Assembly: GCF_046348265.1 (NCBI RefSeq)
Contig: NZ_JAXMEO010000016.1
Source of the DNA: Pelomonas sp937871895
GTDB taxonomy: Bacteria > Pseudomonadota > Gammaproteobacteria > Burkholderiales > Burkholderiaceae_C
DNA: 64,000 bases
Strand: one strand, 5' to 3'
In this document: one piece after another, positions 51,956-62,328 of the stretch
Layout of the letters: the number at the start of each line of letters is the position of its first letter
Position numbering within the stretch: position 1 is the first letter of the stretch
Notes under the pieces: model-generated
Told to the model about the DNA's origin: nothing
Databases searched by the model: none
The model's input: the letters and a program-made list of their open reading frames with translations, nothing else
Made by a program: the position numbers and the translations under genes

Positions 51956-53128
51956 TCAGGGATTTGCCGGAGCAGACCCCTGGGCCGAGGCCGGCGGACG
52001 GCGCCGCCACGCCGACGGCGTCATGCCGCAGACGCGGCGGAACGCGGCGTTGAAGGTGGACTTGCTGTTGAACCCCGCCTCAAAAGCCAGGTGCAGCACC
52101 GGCGTCTTGGCCCGGGCCGGGTCGGCCAGCAAAGCCTGCACCTCGGCCACCCGCAGGCCGTTCACGTAGTCAAAGAAGCTCAGACCCAGCCGGTCGTTCA
52201 GGTACTGCGACAACAACTGCGGCGAGGTGCCGATGCGCCCGGCCAGCTCGGCCAGCGTCAGGTCGCTTTCCAGATGGTCGCGCTGGCCTTGCATCCGCTG
52301 CGCCAGGCGCTGGCCGATCAGGGCCTCGGCGGCGGCGGTCATGCCCGAGCGGGCGTACTTTTGCGTCTCAGTGACCGCGTTGGCGGGCGTGGAGGCGCCC
52401 GCCTCCGCTGCGTCCGAAGTCACGGGGGCTGCTCCCACCGCCTCTGCCTCGGCCGGGGCGGTGGCCGCTGGCTCCACCATCTCGCTCGGCAGCGCAATCG
52501 GCCCCTGGCGCAGCCCATACCAGCCCACCACGTAGACGACCGCCAACCGCAGCACCACCAGCAGCCAGATCCAGACGCCCGCCACCAGGCTCGCCAACAC
52601 GCAGATCGTCAAGATCAGCACCACCACCGCGCTCAGCCAGCTCAGCCACAGCAGGTCTCGCCCTTTCAGCGACGAGAAGCTCTGCTGCAGCCGGCGCCGG
52701 TAGGTGTGCAGCCGCACCGCCGCCACCAGCGCATACGCCGTGGCCAGCAGCTCGTAGGCCATCAGGGCGTACTCAAGCAACCAGACCCGCTCCGCCAGCG
52801 CGCCATGCGACCACAGCAACAGGCCCACCAGCACGCCCAGCGGCGCCCAGTGCAGCCACGGCCAGGGCCCCATCCCCAGCCCCACCATGCGCCGCACATA
52901 GAAGTAGAAGCAGGGCCCCAGCACCGCCACTGGCCAGTCCAGCAAGCCGAACAGCGCCGGCTGCGTGTGATACCAGTAGGTGCTCGACACCGACAGCATG
53001 GCCACCGCCAGCATGAAGGCGCCCAGCCACGGCTGCGGCGCACCGTCCCGTACCCTCAGCAGCAGCGGCAAGGCAACAAAGGACGCCAGCGCCGCGCTGC
53101 AGAAGGACAGGATCTCGATCATTTCCAT
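51956..53128 (-). CDS. 7TM-domain AraC-family regulator
   Basis: The 390-residue protein has seven membrane helices (residues 5-225; MEMIEILSFCSAALASFVAL, WYHTQPALFGLLDWPVAVLG). A variable Ala/Glu-rich linker and an AraC-type DNA-binding domain follow (LTLAELAGRIGTSPQLLSQY and FFDYVNGLRVAEVQALLADP, then FNSKSTFNAAFRRVCGMTPS). Membrane-embedded AraC proteins sense outside or membrane signals. The longer frame upstream is in the tandem-repeat tract. A paralogue is at 55333, with the diguanylate cyclase gene between. Confidence 0.88.
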   Translation of the reverse strand: MEMIEILSFCSAALASFVALPLLLRVRDGAPQPWLGAFMLAVAMLSVSSTYWYHTQPALFGLLDWPVAVLGPCFYFYVRRMVGLGMGPWPWLHWAPLGVLVGLLLWSHGALAERVWLLEYALMAYELLATAYALVAAVRLHTYRRRLQQSFSSLKGRDLLWLSWLSAVVVLILTICVLASLVAGVWIWLLVVLRLAVVYVVGWYGLRQGPIALPSEMVEPAATAPAEAEAVGAAPVTSDAAEAGASTPANAVTETQKYARSGMTAAAEALIGQRLAQRMQGQRDHLESDLTLAELAGRIGTSPQLLSQYLNDRLGLSFFDYVNGLRVAEVQALLADPARAKTPVLHLAFEAGFNSKSTFNAAFRRVCGMTPSAWRRRPPASAQGSAPANP

Positions 53129-53213
53129 AGGGCCGCGAGTCTCGCTGATCGGCGATGGCAGCGACCGACGGCATCTTGCGTGCGGGCGCCCAGCGCGGCG
53201 CCAGGGTCCGCGG

Positions 53214-53255
53214 GACGCGCGACGCGAGACGCGAGACGCGAGACGCGAGACGCGC
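53214..53255. repeat. 7-bp tandem repeat, six copies
   Basis: The unit GACGCGA (first and last copies GACGCGC) is repeated six times from 53214. It lies in the divergent promoter region between the 7TM-AraC gene and the diguanylate cyclase gene. Length change here could tune expression by moving promoter elements. Confidence 0.85.
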
Positions 53256-53390
53256 TGACGGTCTCCGCTGTTCAGAAACTTCAGTCGTACCTGCAGGCAA
53301 GCAGGGACATCGCCGGGGCGCATGGCTTGGGTCGGCTAGCATCGGCGCGCTTTCCGCGTTGACAGACTTCCCACCCCCATCAACTTGCCC

Positions 53391-55211
53391 ATGACGGCCG
53401 ATACATCGCGGTGGTTCGCAAGCTCGTTCGTGCTGCGAATTTGGGCACTGGTGGCGGCGTTGACGCTGGCGAACCTGGTGGGTTGGCATGTGCAGCGCCG
53501 CAGCGCCCACGACACCGAGCTGGCCTCGGTCCAGCAGTCCTCAGCGGTCCTGACCGACGCGTTTGCCGAAGAGACCGTGCAGATGTTTCGGCAGATCGAC
53601 CAGGCGCTCAGGAGCATCCGGGCCTTTCATGCGGCCTCAGGCTCGGTGGCCAAGACCGAGGCCTTCATCGATGCGCTGAAGCTGGGGGGCGCGCGCATCG
53701 AGAACGGCTACCTGGTGGACGCTGAAGGCCGGCTGGTTGTCACGCACAACGCCGCGACCGTGGGCCGAAGTGTTGCGGATCGAGACTACTTTCAGTTCCA
53801 TCGCCGCACCGAAGCCGACGTGCCCTTTGTCAGCCCGGTGGAGTTGGGCCGCGTCACGGGGAAGTACCTCTTTCGCGTGACGCGCCGCATCAACGACGCC
53901 CAAGGGCGTTTTGCCGGCGTGTCGCTGGTCACCGTGGACCCCGAGTCGATCGCTGGCTTTTATCGCCGCCTCATGCCCGAGGAAGGCAGCGTGGCGGCGC
54001 TGATCGGGGTACGAGACCAGCGGGTCCGCGCTCGCACGCCCAGCCCGCCTGAAAACGTCTGGCTGCGTCCCTTGGGCTCGCCGCTTTGGCGGCATTTCGC
54101 ACGCAGCCCTTCGGGCAGCTATACCGCGCTGGGCTCTGTTGACGGCGTGCTGCGGCACTTTGTCTACCGCCCCATCCCGGAGTGGGAGATGGTCTTGATC
54201 ACCGGGGTCGCCGACGCGCAGGTGCGGCGGCGCACCGAAGCCCGGCTCCAGCAGATCGCGTGGGTGGCCATCAGCTCCAACCTGGTGCTGTTTGCCTTGG
54301 CCGGTGTGCTCACCTACATCGACCGCCAGCGCAGGCAGATGAATGGCCTGCTGCGCCAGCAACAGGCGATGCTGGACAACGACCTGGTGGGCATCACCAA
54401 GCTGAGCCACCGCAACGCGGTCTGGGAGAACCGGGCGTTTGCCCGGATGTTTGGCTATGCGCCCGGCGAACTCACCGGCCAATCGGCCCGGGTTCTCTAC
54501 CCCGACGACGAGGCCTTCCGCGCCGTGGGGGCTGCGGCCTATCCCGTGCTCCATGCAGGCGGCACCTACCGCACGCAGGTCCAGCTGGTGCGCAAGGATG
54601 GCAGCCCCATCTGGGTGGACATGAGCGGCGCCATGGTCTCGCCCGAGACCCATGAGTCGATGTGGATGATGCTGGACATCACGGACATGAAGTCGAGGCA
54701 TGCCGAAGTCGAGCAGATCGCCTTCCAGGACACCTTGACCGGCCTGCCCAACCGCTCACTGCTGACGGATCGCCTGCTGCAGGCCATGGCCATGGCTTCG
54801 CGCACCGGCACCATGCTGGCGGTCTGCTTCATCGACCTGGACGGCTTCAAGGCGGTCAACGACCGCTTCGGCCACGCCGCCGGCGATCGTTTGCTGCAAG
54901 TCATTGGGCAGCGCCTGCAGGACTGCATGCGGAGCAAGGACACCGTGGCACGGCTGGGGGGTGACGAGTTCGTGCTGGTGCTCACGCAACTGCATGCCGA
55001 GTCGGAATGCCAGCGCATCTTGGAGCGTGTGCTGCGTGCCGTGGAGCAGCCCGTCGAGCTGGGGCCCGGCGAGACGGGCATGGTGTCGGCGAGCATCGGC
55101 GTGGCCTTCTGCCCCAAGGACGGCCATGACCCCGACGCATTGATGAAGCGCGCGGACGCAGCGATGTACGCCGCCAAGCGCGCCGGAAAGAACGCCATTC
55201 GGGGTGTTTGA
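53391..55211 (+). CDS. Membrane diguanylate cyclase with periplasmic Cache and PAS domains
   Basis: The 606-residue enzyme makes c-di-GMP. It has a membrane helix (about 12-32), a periplasmic Cache-like sensor (about 35-275; ENGYLVDAEGRLVVTHNAAT, YFQFHRRTEADVPFVSPVEL) and a second helix (about 280-300). A PAS domain (about 325-430) and a GGDEF domain follow (FQDTLTGLPNRSLLTDRLLQ, LDGFKAVNDRFGH, LGGDEFVLVL). An I-site RSKD lies five residues before GGDEF, so product inhibition is expected. There is no EAL domain. The neighbouring 7TM-AraC paralogues may be functionally linked. Confidence 0.93.
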   Translation: MTADTSRWFASSFVLRIWALVAALTLANLVGWHVQRRSAHDTELASVQQSSAVLTDAFAEETVQMFRQIDQALRSIRAFHAASGSVAKTEAFIDALKLGGARIENGYLVDAEGRLVVTHNAATVGRSVADRDYFQFHRRTEADVPFVSPVELGRVTGKYLFRVTRRINDAQGRFAGVSLVTVDPESIAGFYRRLMPEEGSVAALIGVRDQRVRARTPSPPENVWLRPLGSPLWRHFARSPSGSYTALGSVDGVLRHFVYRPIPEWEMVLITGVADAQVRRRTEARLQQIAWVAISSNLVLFALAGVLTYIDRQRRQMNGLLRQQQAMLDNDLVGITKLSHRNAVWENRAFARMFGYAPGELTGQSARVLYPDDEAFRAVGAAAYPVLHAGGTYRTQVQLVRKDGSPIWVDMSGAMVSPETHESMWMMLDITDMKSRHAEVEQIAFQDTLTGLPNRSLLTDRLLQAMAMASRTGTMLAVCFIDLDGFKAVNDRFGHAAGDRLLQVIGQRLQDCMRSKDTVARLGGDEFVLVLTQLHAESECQRILERVLRAVEQPVELGPGETGMVSASIGVAFCPKDGHDPDALMKRADAAMYAAKRAGKNAIRGV

Positions 55212-55270
55212 GTGGCCCGACGGGCCGGCGGTGCGTGGTTTCCACGAACGTGAACGGGGCCTAACAGGCA

Positions 55271-55300
55271 GCGCGACGCAGCGCGACGCAGCGCCACGCA
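55271..55300. repeat. 10-bp tandem repeat, three copies
   Basis: GCGCGACGCA occurs twice and GCGCCACGCA once in series, in the short space between the convergent diguanylate cyclase and second 7TM-AraC genes. It resembles in composition the 7-bp repeat at 53214. Confidence 0.8.
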
Positions 55301-55332
55301 GCACGCCGACACCGCCGTGCAGACGACAAGCG

Positions 55333-56427
55333 TCAGTGTCCGAACGGCTGGGCGGCTTGGCGCCGCCAGACCGAGGGCGTGGTGCCCGTGCGGTCGCGGA
55401 AGACGGCGTTGAAGGTGGACTTGCTGTTGAACCCGGCTTCAAAGGCCAGATCCAGCACTGGCGTTTTGGCTCGGGCCGGGTCTGCCAGCAGGCGCTGCAC
55501 CTCGGCCACGCGCAGGCCATTCACGTAGTCGAAGAAGTTGAGCCCCAGGCCATCGTTCAACACCTGGGACAGCAACTGCGTTGAGGTGCCGATGCGCTCG
55601 GCCAGTTGGGCCAAGGTCAGGTCGCTTTCCAGGAAATCGCGCGTCTGCGCCATGCGGGCATGGAGCCGGGCCTCGATCAGTTGGCGCGCTGCATCCGTCA
55701 GGCCCGAGCGGGCGTACTTGCTGGCTGGCTCGCTCGCTTCCGGGGCGGGCGGGGCCTCGACGGTGAGCGAGGCACCCGCTTCCTCAGCGACCTCGGCACT
55801 CGCGGGTGCGGTGCTTTCGGCCAGCGGTGGCAATAGGACGATGGACTGCCGCAGGCCGAACCAGCCGATGAATTACAGCATCGCCAGCCGGCCCAGGATG
55901 AGCAGCCAGTCCCACAGGCCAAACACCCGCGTGGCCGGCACCCACACCACCAGCAGCGCGATGGCCACGCCGCTGAGCCAGGTGAGCCAGCGAAGGTCTC
56001 GGTGCTCGATGGACGAGTAGTTTTGCCGCACCCGCTGGCGGTAGCCACGCAGGCGGACGAGCGAGAGCCCGGCATAGACAGCAGCCAGCGCCTGGCAGCC
56101 CAGCAGGAAGATTTCAAAGCCCAGCGGCAGACGGGGCAGCTGGAGCACGAGCCGGCCCCAGGCCAGCAAGGCCAGGAACAGCGCCAGCGGCAGGAAGTGC
56201 CACAGCTGCCGGCGCCCATTGCCCAGGCCCGTCATCTCGCGCACATAGAGGTAGAAGAAGGCGCCCACGCAGGTCACCGGCCAGTCCAGCAGCCCAAACC
56301 ATGCAGCGGCGTACTGCTGGAAGCTTGGCGTGCCTGCCATGGAAAGCAGGGCGATGGACAGCACAAAGAGCCCCAGCCACACATTGGCCCGCCGCTGCCG
56401 ACGCAGTGCCAGCAGCGGCAGCGCCAT
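55333..56427 (-). pseudogene. 7TM-AraC regulator paralogue interrupted by an in-frame stop
   Basis: The frame begins MALPLLALRRQRRANVWLGL (or slightly upstream in the frame at EVLSYGTAILGLF, without an ATG) and keeps the 7TM pattern. It meets TAA at 55873-55875 and continues in the same frame as FIGWFGLRQSIVLLPPLAES through the AraC domain (LTLAQLAERIGTSTQLLSQV, FNSKSTFNAVFRDRTGTTPS). Aligned to the intact paralogue (VVYVVGWYGLRQ), the stop replaces a Tyr codon, so this looks like a nonsense change, not a shift. Confidence 0.85.
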
Positions 56428-56491
56428 GAAGAGGCCGAGGATGGCCGTGCCGTAGGAGAGGACTTCGAGCTTGCGCAGCGAGTGGCTGGCC

Positions 56492-56932
56492 TCAGGCCAT
56501 GTGCATCGGGATCGTCACCGGCCCGTCGTTGACGAGCGTGACTTTCATGTCCGCCCCGAACTCGCCCTGCGCCACCACCGCGTGCAGCCGCCGCGCCGTG
56601 GTCAGCACGTGCTCGTAGAGCTGACGGCCTTGCTCGGCCGGCGCGGCACCGCTGAAGCTGGGGCGGTTGCCGCCCGCCGTGTCGGCCGCTAGGGTGAACT
56701 GGCTGACGATGAGCAGGCCGCCTTGGATGTCTTGCACGCTGCGGTTCATCTTGCCCGCCTCGTCGCTGAAGACGCGGAGCTTGAGCCACTTGGCGACCAT
56801 CTTGTCGGCCAGGGCCGGGGTGTCTGGGGCTTCAGCGCAGACGAGGATGAGCAGGCCGGGGCCGATCTCGCCGACGGTGCGGCCGGCGACCTCGACGCGG
56901 GCCATCGCGACGCGCTGGAGGACGGCGATCAC
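56492..56932 (-). CDS. dtd: D-aminoacyl-tRNA deacylase
   Basis: Dtd removes D-amino acids wrongly attached to tRNA. The 146-residue protein starts MIAVLQRVAMARVEVAGRTV and has both active-site signatures: LLIVSQFTLAAD (SQFTL) and LVNDGPVTIPMHMA (NxGPVT). Length and motifs are normal. It overlaps the cation efflux gene end by four bases on the same strand. Confidence 0.95.
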   Translation of the reverse strand: MIAVLQRVAMARVEVAGRTVGEIGPGLLILVCAEAPDTPALADKMVAKWLKLRVFSDEAGKMNRSVQDIQGGLLIVSQFTLAADTAGGNRPSFSGAAPAEQGRQLYEHVLTTARRLHAVVAQGEFGADMKVTLVNDGPVTIPMHMA

Positions 56933-57826
56933 ACCAAATCCTTGGGGTCGTCGAAGTGGGCTTCGACGTCGGTGGGCAGCAGTTGGATGGAGGCGCGCAA
57001 CCCCGGCACGGCCTGCATGAGGCCGCGCTCGACGGCGGAGCGCAGCTCGGCCGCCTGGCGGAGGGTCCAGTCCGCCGGCAGGTGCATGTGCAGGTCCACA
57101 AAGTGGCGCTGCCCTGCCACGCGACTGACGATGTGGTCAAAGCGCACGGGCTGCTCGGTGCGGAAGGCCGCCAGCACGCGTTCGACGCGGGCGAGGGTCT
57201 CGGGGTCGAGGGCTTCGTCCATCAGGCCGCGGGTGGACTCGCGCATCAGGTGCACGCCCTCGCGCAGGATGTTGAGCGCCACCAGGCCGGCGAGCAGCGG
57301 GTCCAGCCACAACCAGCCGGTGGCCAGCACACCGATCAGGCCGGCCACCACGCCGGCTGAAGTCCAAACGTCGGTGAACAGGTGGCGCGCGTCGGCCTCC
57401 AGCGCGAGTGAGCGCACCTCGCGCCCCTTGCGCATCATGGCAAACGCGAGCGCCCCGTTGATGGCCGAGCTGACCACGGCGAGCGTGACGCCCAGGCCCA
57501 CGGATTCGAGCGGCTGCGGGTGGCGCCAGCGGTCCAGCGCGCCCCACAGGATGCCGAGCGCCGCCGCAATGATGAGGATGCCCTCGAAGCCGCTGGAAAA
57601 GTACTCGGCCTTGTGGTGGCCGTAGGGTGCTCGGCGTCGTAGGCGGCTGCTGCGCCCAGGTGACGCCAGCGGCCAGCGCGAAGAGCGCGCCGGCGAGGTT
57701 GACCAGGCGACTCCAGCGCGCATCGGCCGCCAGGCTGACCGAATCGGTGAACCACCAAGCCGCCGACTTGAGCGCGATCGTCAACAGCGGTGGCGACCGA
57801 GAGCTGAGGTGGAAGCAGGCTTGCAT
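56929..57826 (-). pseudogene. Cation diffusion facilitator (CDF) efflux gene, frameshifted N-terminus
   Basis: CDF proteins export Zn, Co, Mn or similar divalent metals by proton antiport. The C-terminal 235 residues are intact: PYGHHKAEYFSSGFEGILII, EADARHLFTDVWTSAGVVAG with H-x3-D metal site and a cytoplasmic domain RFDHIVSRVAGQRHFVDLHM. The N-terminal part, LLTIALKSAAWWFTDSVSLA, is in another frame. One shift near 57625 joins them. Extra bases also turn an ALESLVNLAG-type stretch into ARWSRLVNLAG while keeping frame (+2, +1). This looks like sequence error. Confidence 0.85.
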
Positions 57827-57858
57827 AGCTTGAATTGTCTGCTGATGCTGGCGCTTTC

Positions 57859-57965
57859 GGCCGAGCGCCGGGCCGCTTCCATGCCGCCCGCCGGGGGCGG
57901 CTTGCGGCTCAATGCCGCTAGCGGCCTCGCCCCCTCGGGGCGACTGGCGTACCCGCCGGGCCGGG
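57859..57965 (+). repeat. Dispersed repeat R1, copy D
   Basis: It reads GCCGAGCGCCGGGCCGC, GGCTCAATGCCGC and CCCCTCGGGG like the other copies but lacks the CTCGCCCGCGT-CAGCG arm. It lies between the cation efflux gene and the Hsp70-like gene, both minus strand. Confidence 0.7.
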
Positions 57966-57969
57966 GGTT

Positions 57970-59263
57970 CCATGTCTAGCAGCGACGCGCTGCGCCTGTA
58001 AGCCGAGACCTTGCGCGACGCTGGCCAGCTGGTCGCCGCGTACGGTCTGGGCGTTCTTGAACGGGGCGGCGATGTGTTGGGCCAAGGCAGCGAGGCCGGT
58101 GGACCTGCCGGTCGGTGGTAGACGGCGTCCACGGCGCCGGGGCTCAGGCCCGCCTGCCGCACCGTTTCAATGCCCGCCTGGACGATGCGTTCGACATCCG
58201 CGTCGATGGCGCCCAGCGCTTGGTCCTGCGTCAAGCTCGACGCAAGGCCGGCCGCGAGGGCGTCAAGCGCGATGGCCGTGCGGCCGGCTTCGGCCACCTC
58301 GATCTTGGCGTTCTCGCTCTGGGCCAGCAGACCGGGCCCAGCTGCTGCTCGACGATGTTCATCAAGCGCGCATGCAGGCCAGGGTCGGCATAGAAGCTCT
58401 TCATGCGCCGCAGCTCCAGCACGCGGGAGGGCGTAGACCGTGTTGATCAAGTGCCAGGTGGCGAGGTCGAAGTAGACCTTGCTGGGCACCTCGCGCTCGG
58501 CCGATGCGGGGCCGCGCGCCTTGTAGCCGGCCAGGGGCAGGATGGCGCTCAGCTCGACGTGGCGGTCGAAGTCGGTGCCCGCAACGTGCACGTGCCGTGG
58601 CTGGCGAGGATGTCATCGGCCCGCTGAGGCTGCTGGCGGCGCTGTGGTCCCACGCGCACCAGCGAGAAGTCCGACGTGCCGCCGCCGATGTCGGCCACCA
58701 GCACGAGCTGCTCTTCTCGCGGTCGAGCGTCGATTCGAAGTCGAGCGCCGCCGCGATGGGCTCGTACTGGAAGGCGATCTCTTCAAAGCCCAATGCCCGC
58801 GCCGCGCGCTCCAGCGCGTCTTGCGCCTGGCGGTCGCGCACCGGGTCGTCGTCCACAAAAGATGGGCCGCCCAGCACCACGCGCTCAGTACGCTGCCGGC
58901 CTCGCGCTCGGCCAAGGATTTGAGGTGGCGCAGATAGCCGCTGACCACATCGAGAAAACGCACCGCATGCCCCCGACCGATCTCGGTGCTTTGCTCGACG
59001 AGCGAGGAGCCGAGCACGCTCATCGAGTGCATCAGCCGGCCCTCCTGGCCCCCGACATACGCCGCCGCGGCGCGGCCGAACAGATGGCGCGGGCTTCGTG
59101 CGGGGCCAGGGTCTTCCAGCGCGTAGAACACGGCGGTGAGCATGGTGCGCTGGCCGGGCTCGACCTCGACCAGCGCGACGCGGTCGCTCGTCCCCGCCAC
59201 CGGCAGCGCGATGGCGGAGTTGGAGGTGCCGAAGTCGATGGCGCAGTAGGCGTGGGCGGGCAT
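57970..59263 (-). pseudogene. Hsp70/YegD-like chaperone gene, multiply frameshifted
   Basis: From MPAHAYCAIDFGTSNSAIAL (ATP phosphate-1 loop) the frames can be joined through EPGQRTMLTAVFYALEDPGP, GQEGRLMHSMSVLGSSLVEQ, LGGPSFVDDDPVRDRQAQDA and LGFEEIAFQYEPIAAALDFE. A degraded DIGGGTSDFSLVR-like stretch and PSKVYFDLATWHLINTVYA follow. This is the YegD branch of Hsp70, which lacks the usual substrate-binding lid. At least five shifts are needed. The end is uncertain, near 57970. Confidence 0.75.
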
Positions 59264-59312
59264 GGTCGGGCGGGAAAAGGGGCGGCATTGTGGCACCGCA
59301 CCCCGGGCGGCT

Positions 59313-60442
59313 TCAGAGGGTGATCAAAGCTCGCACCGCCCTCCAGCGGCCGCAGGTGCCGTAGCCGCCCGCCCACATGCCATGCACCAGTTGCCGCGCC
59401 ACCGTGAGCCCGATGCCCTGCTCCGCTTGCCGGCGCTGAAGAAGGGCAGAAAGATCTGCTGCTCCAGCCCCGCAGGCACGCCGGGCCCGTTGTCCTGCAC
59501 GTTGAGGCGCAGCCGGCTGCGGGTCAGCACGGCGTCCACACGCAGCAGAGAGCAGACAGCCCCTCGGTTGCGCGCTCGGCATTTCGAATGAGGTTGAGCA
59601 AGGCTTGCTCCAGCTGCGCAGCGTCGGCCCGCACCAGCAGCGTGGGCGGCTGCACGCAAAGCGGGCCTCGCCGCCACGTGCTGCCCAGGTGGGCGCCACG
59701 GCGAGCTGCAAGGGCGAACACGGCTTCGTAGCTCCACGACCTCCAGCTGCGGCGGCGGTGCCTGCCCAGTTGGCGGAAGTCGGCTCAAAGCGCAGCCCGC
59801 CGCACGGTGCGGGCACGGTGTCCAGCGCGAGCTGGCGCTCGGCTGGGTCGTCCAGCTCACCGGCCGCCTGGGCGAGGCTGGCAATGGGGTGAGCGAGTTC
59901 ATGATCTCGTGCGTCAGCACCTGCACGAGCTGGCGCCAGGCCTCCAGGCGCTCGGCCTCCAGCGCCGATTCAAGCGGCAGCAGCACGAGCAGGGTCAGCG
60001 CCCGGCCGTCGAACTGCAACGGCTGCAGGGCCAAGCCCAGCGCTCGGGGCCGCGTTCGGTGTCGATCACGAGTTGGTCTGCTTGCGGTCGCCGGCCACGC
60101 GGGCCAGCAACTGTTGGCGCAGGGCGTCGGGTGACCGCGCCGCGCCGGGGGCGAGCAGCCGACGGGCGCGTTGCGAGAGCGGCTCCAGCTGGTCCGCGTT
60201 GGTGGCCGCCACGCGGCGGCGGGCAGGGTGGTCCAGCAGGGTCTGCGCGCGCAGCAGCTCGGTGGGGAGGGTGGGGGTGCCGGGGTTTGCGGCGGGCGCT
60301 GGCAGCCGCGGCGCAGGCCGAGCAGGGCGAGGCCGATCACCGCCAGCAGCAGCGCCACGCTGAGCGGCCGCGCGCTGCCTTGCGCGGCGAGCCAACCGGC
60401 AGCCAGGAACAGCGCAGCGCTGACGGGCTTTCTAGAGTCCAT
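59313..60442 (-). pseudogene. Sensor histidine kinase gene, multiply frameshifted
   Basis: It starts MDSRKPVSAALFLAAGWLAA with two membrane helices in about the first 50 residues. The H-box is WRQLVQVLTHEIMNSLTPL, the N-box LLNLIRNAERA, the G1 box LNVQDNGPGVPAGLEQQIFL and the G2 box GIGLTVARQLVHGM. Many shifts are needed. Its ATG lies 11 bp inside the end of the response regulator gene, the usual coupled order for a PrrB/RegB- or NtrY-like pair. Confidence 0.8.
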
Positions 60443-61003
60443 GCTTCTCCAGCCGTCGGTAGAGCGCTGCGCGAGAGGCCGAGCTGGCGCGGCCCGCTGA
60501 GGTTGCTCGGCCGCGTGCACGGCACTGATCGGAACGCAGCGCGCTCTTGCGCGGCGAGCGAGCGGGCGGGCAGGGGTGCGGGGTGCTTCGGCGGGCTCTG
60601 CACGCTGGCATCCGGCGCGTCCTGCAGTGCCTCATGGCAGGTGGCCACCAGGCGCGCGTTGTCCCAGGGCTTGGTCACAAAGTCGAAGGCCCCGAGCTTG
60701 ATGGCCTGCACGCCAGCGGCAGGTCGGCGTAGGCTGTCATGGCCAGCACCACCGGTGCGTGGGCAGGGCCAGCACCTCGCGCAGCAGACGCAGGCCTTGC
60801 TGGCCGTCGTGGCCGGGCCGAAGTTCAGGTCCAGCAACAGCAGGGCCGGTTGCCATTGCTGCAGCGTGGGCAGCAACTCGGCGGGCCGGGTCAGGCAGCG
60901 CACGGGGCCCACGCGGCGTTGCAGCAGCAGTTGCGCGCTGAGGCCGACGTCGGCGTCGTCATCGAGCACGAGCGCGGGGAGGCGCCAGGTCCAGCGGCTG
61001 CAT
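60432..61003 (-). pseudogene. Response regulator with Fis-type HTH, frameshifted
   Basis: The receiver domain shows LDDDADVGLSAQLLLQRR, PALLLLDLNFGP (phospho-Asp) and IKLGAFDFVTKPWDNARLVA (conserved Lys). The C-terminus is LGLSRAALYRRLEKHGL-like (RASSASRAALYRRLEKHGL), a Fis/NtrC-type helix-turn-helix, without a sigma-54 AAA domain. The start is 61003 (MQPLDLAPPRA) or 61090. It is divergent from the efflux adaptor gene at 61133, so it may regulate it. Confidence 0.78.
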
Positions 61004-61132
61004 TCGCCGCAGCTGCGCAGCGGTTATGCGCCCGGGTGTCCGGAAGCGGACAGGGCTGGCGCCGCTGTTTGGCGCGACGCTGGCGGTCATGTTGAGCTTG
61101 TTCGCCCCGATGTTCGCACCACTGGCGCTGCG

Positions 61133-62328
61133 ATGGACTGCTCATCGCCGCGCCGCGCACGGCGGGCCTGGGTGTGGGGGCTGATCGTCGCTGCGCTGCT
61201 GGCGTCGGCCGCAATCGCAGCGCGGCGTGCGTGGCCGCCGTTGCCGGTGGTGCTGCACCTGCAGCTGGCCACGGTGCGGCAAGGCGAGTTCCGCGACGAG
61301 TTGGTGCTGCGGGCGCGGGCCGAGCTGCTGCGCCTGGTACAGATCGATGCGCAGGAGTCCGGCCGCGTGGAGGTTGCCGTGCTGGTGCAGGACGGCGCCT
61401 TGGCTGAGGCCGGCCAGCCGCCCCTACCGGCTCTACAGCCGCGAGCAGGAGGCCCTCTTGATGCAGCGTGCCGCCGAGGTGGCGCAGCAGCAGGCCAATG
61501 CCGGCTTGCAGCGCAGCGCCTGGGCCAGCAGCCAGGCGCAGAACCGGCGCGAGCTGGCCCAGCTGCGCGCGCAGGCCGACGAGGCCGCCGCGCAATGGCA
61601 GCGCCAGCGCGACCTGGCGGCCCCTGGCTTGCGGGGTCGCCCGCCGGCCTGGAGCAGGCCGAGCGCTGCTTCCGGCCAGTCGCGCAGCCGCTGGCCCAGG
61701 CGCGCGAAGACCAGCAGTTGGAGCAGCGCACACGCAGCCAGTCCTGGCCGAGATGGACTGCCAGGCCGGCCTGCGCGCGCCTGCGCCTGCTGCAGGCCTC
61801 GCGCGAGCAATGGGTGGCACGCGCGCCCATGGCGGGCCGACTCAGCGGCTTTGCATTGCAGCCGGGCCAGAGCCTGCGCCCCGGCGAGCACGTGGCCCGC
61901 ATCCACGACTCGGCACGGCCTGCAGCTGGTTACCGAGGTCGATGAGTTCTACCTGCCGCGCCTCAGCGGCCCGCTCGTCGCCTTCAGTGATGCCGGCACC
62001 TGGACGCTGACCCAGACCCTGCCCCAAGTGCAGGGCGGCAAGGCGCGCGCGATCTTCCAGGCCGAGGGCACCGCGCCCGTGCTGGGTGGCCGGGGCAGAC
62101 CGTGGAGCTGCGCCTGCAGTCGGCGAAGCGCGGCCCGCGCTGCTGCTGCCCGAGGGCCCGGGCCTGCAGGACTGTGTTCATGTGCGCCAGGGCGATGAGC
62201 TGCAGCGCCGCGCCGTGCAACTGGCCGCCGCGCCGCCGGCCTGGTCGAAGTGCTCGCGGGGCCTCTCGGCCGGCGACCAGGTTCTGGGATCTCTGCCACC
62301 CCTCACCGGAAGAGAGGCTCCGCCTTCC

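Noticed and set aside
50036..53362. Plus-strand open frame of 1108 codons
   Set aside because: It is antisense to the beta-lactamase-fold, PEBP and 7TM-AraC genes, has no domain-like sequence and results from high GC at third positions.
59807..61945. Plus-strand open frame of 712 codons
   Set aside because: Only its last part coincides with the adaptor gene; the rest is antisense to the histidine kinase and response regulator. The open frame is chance.
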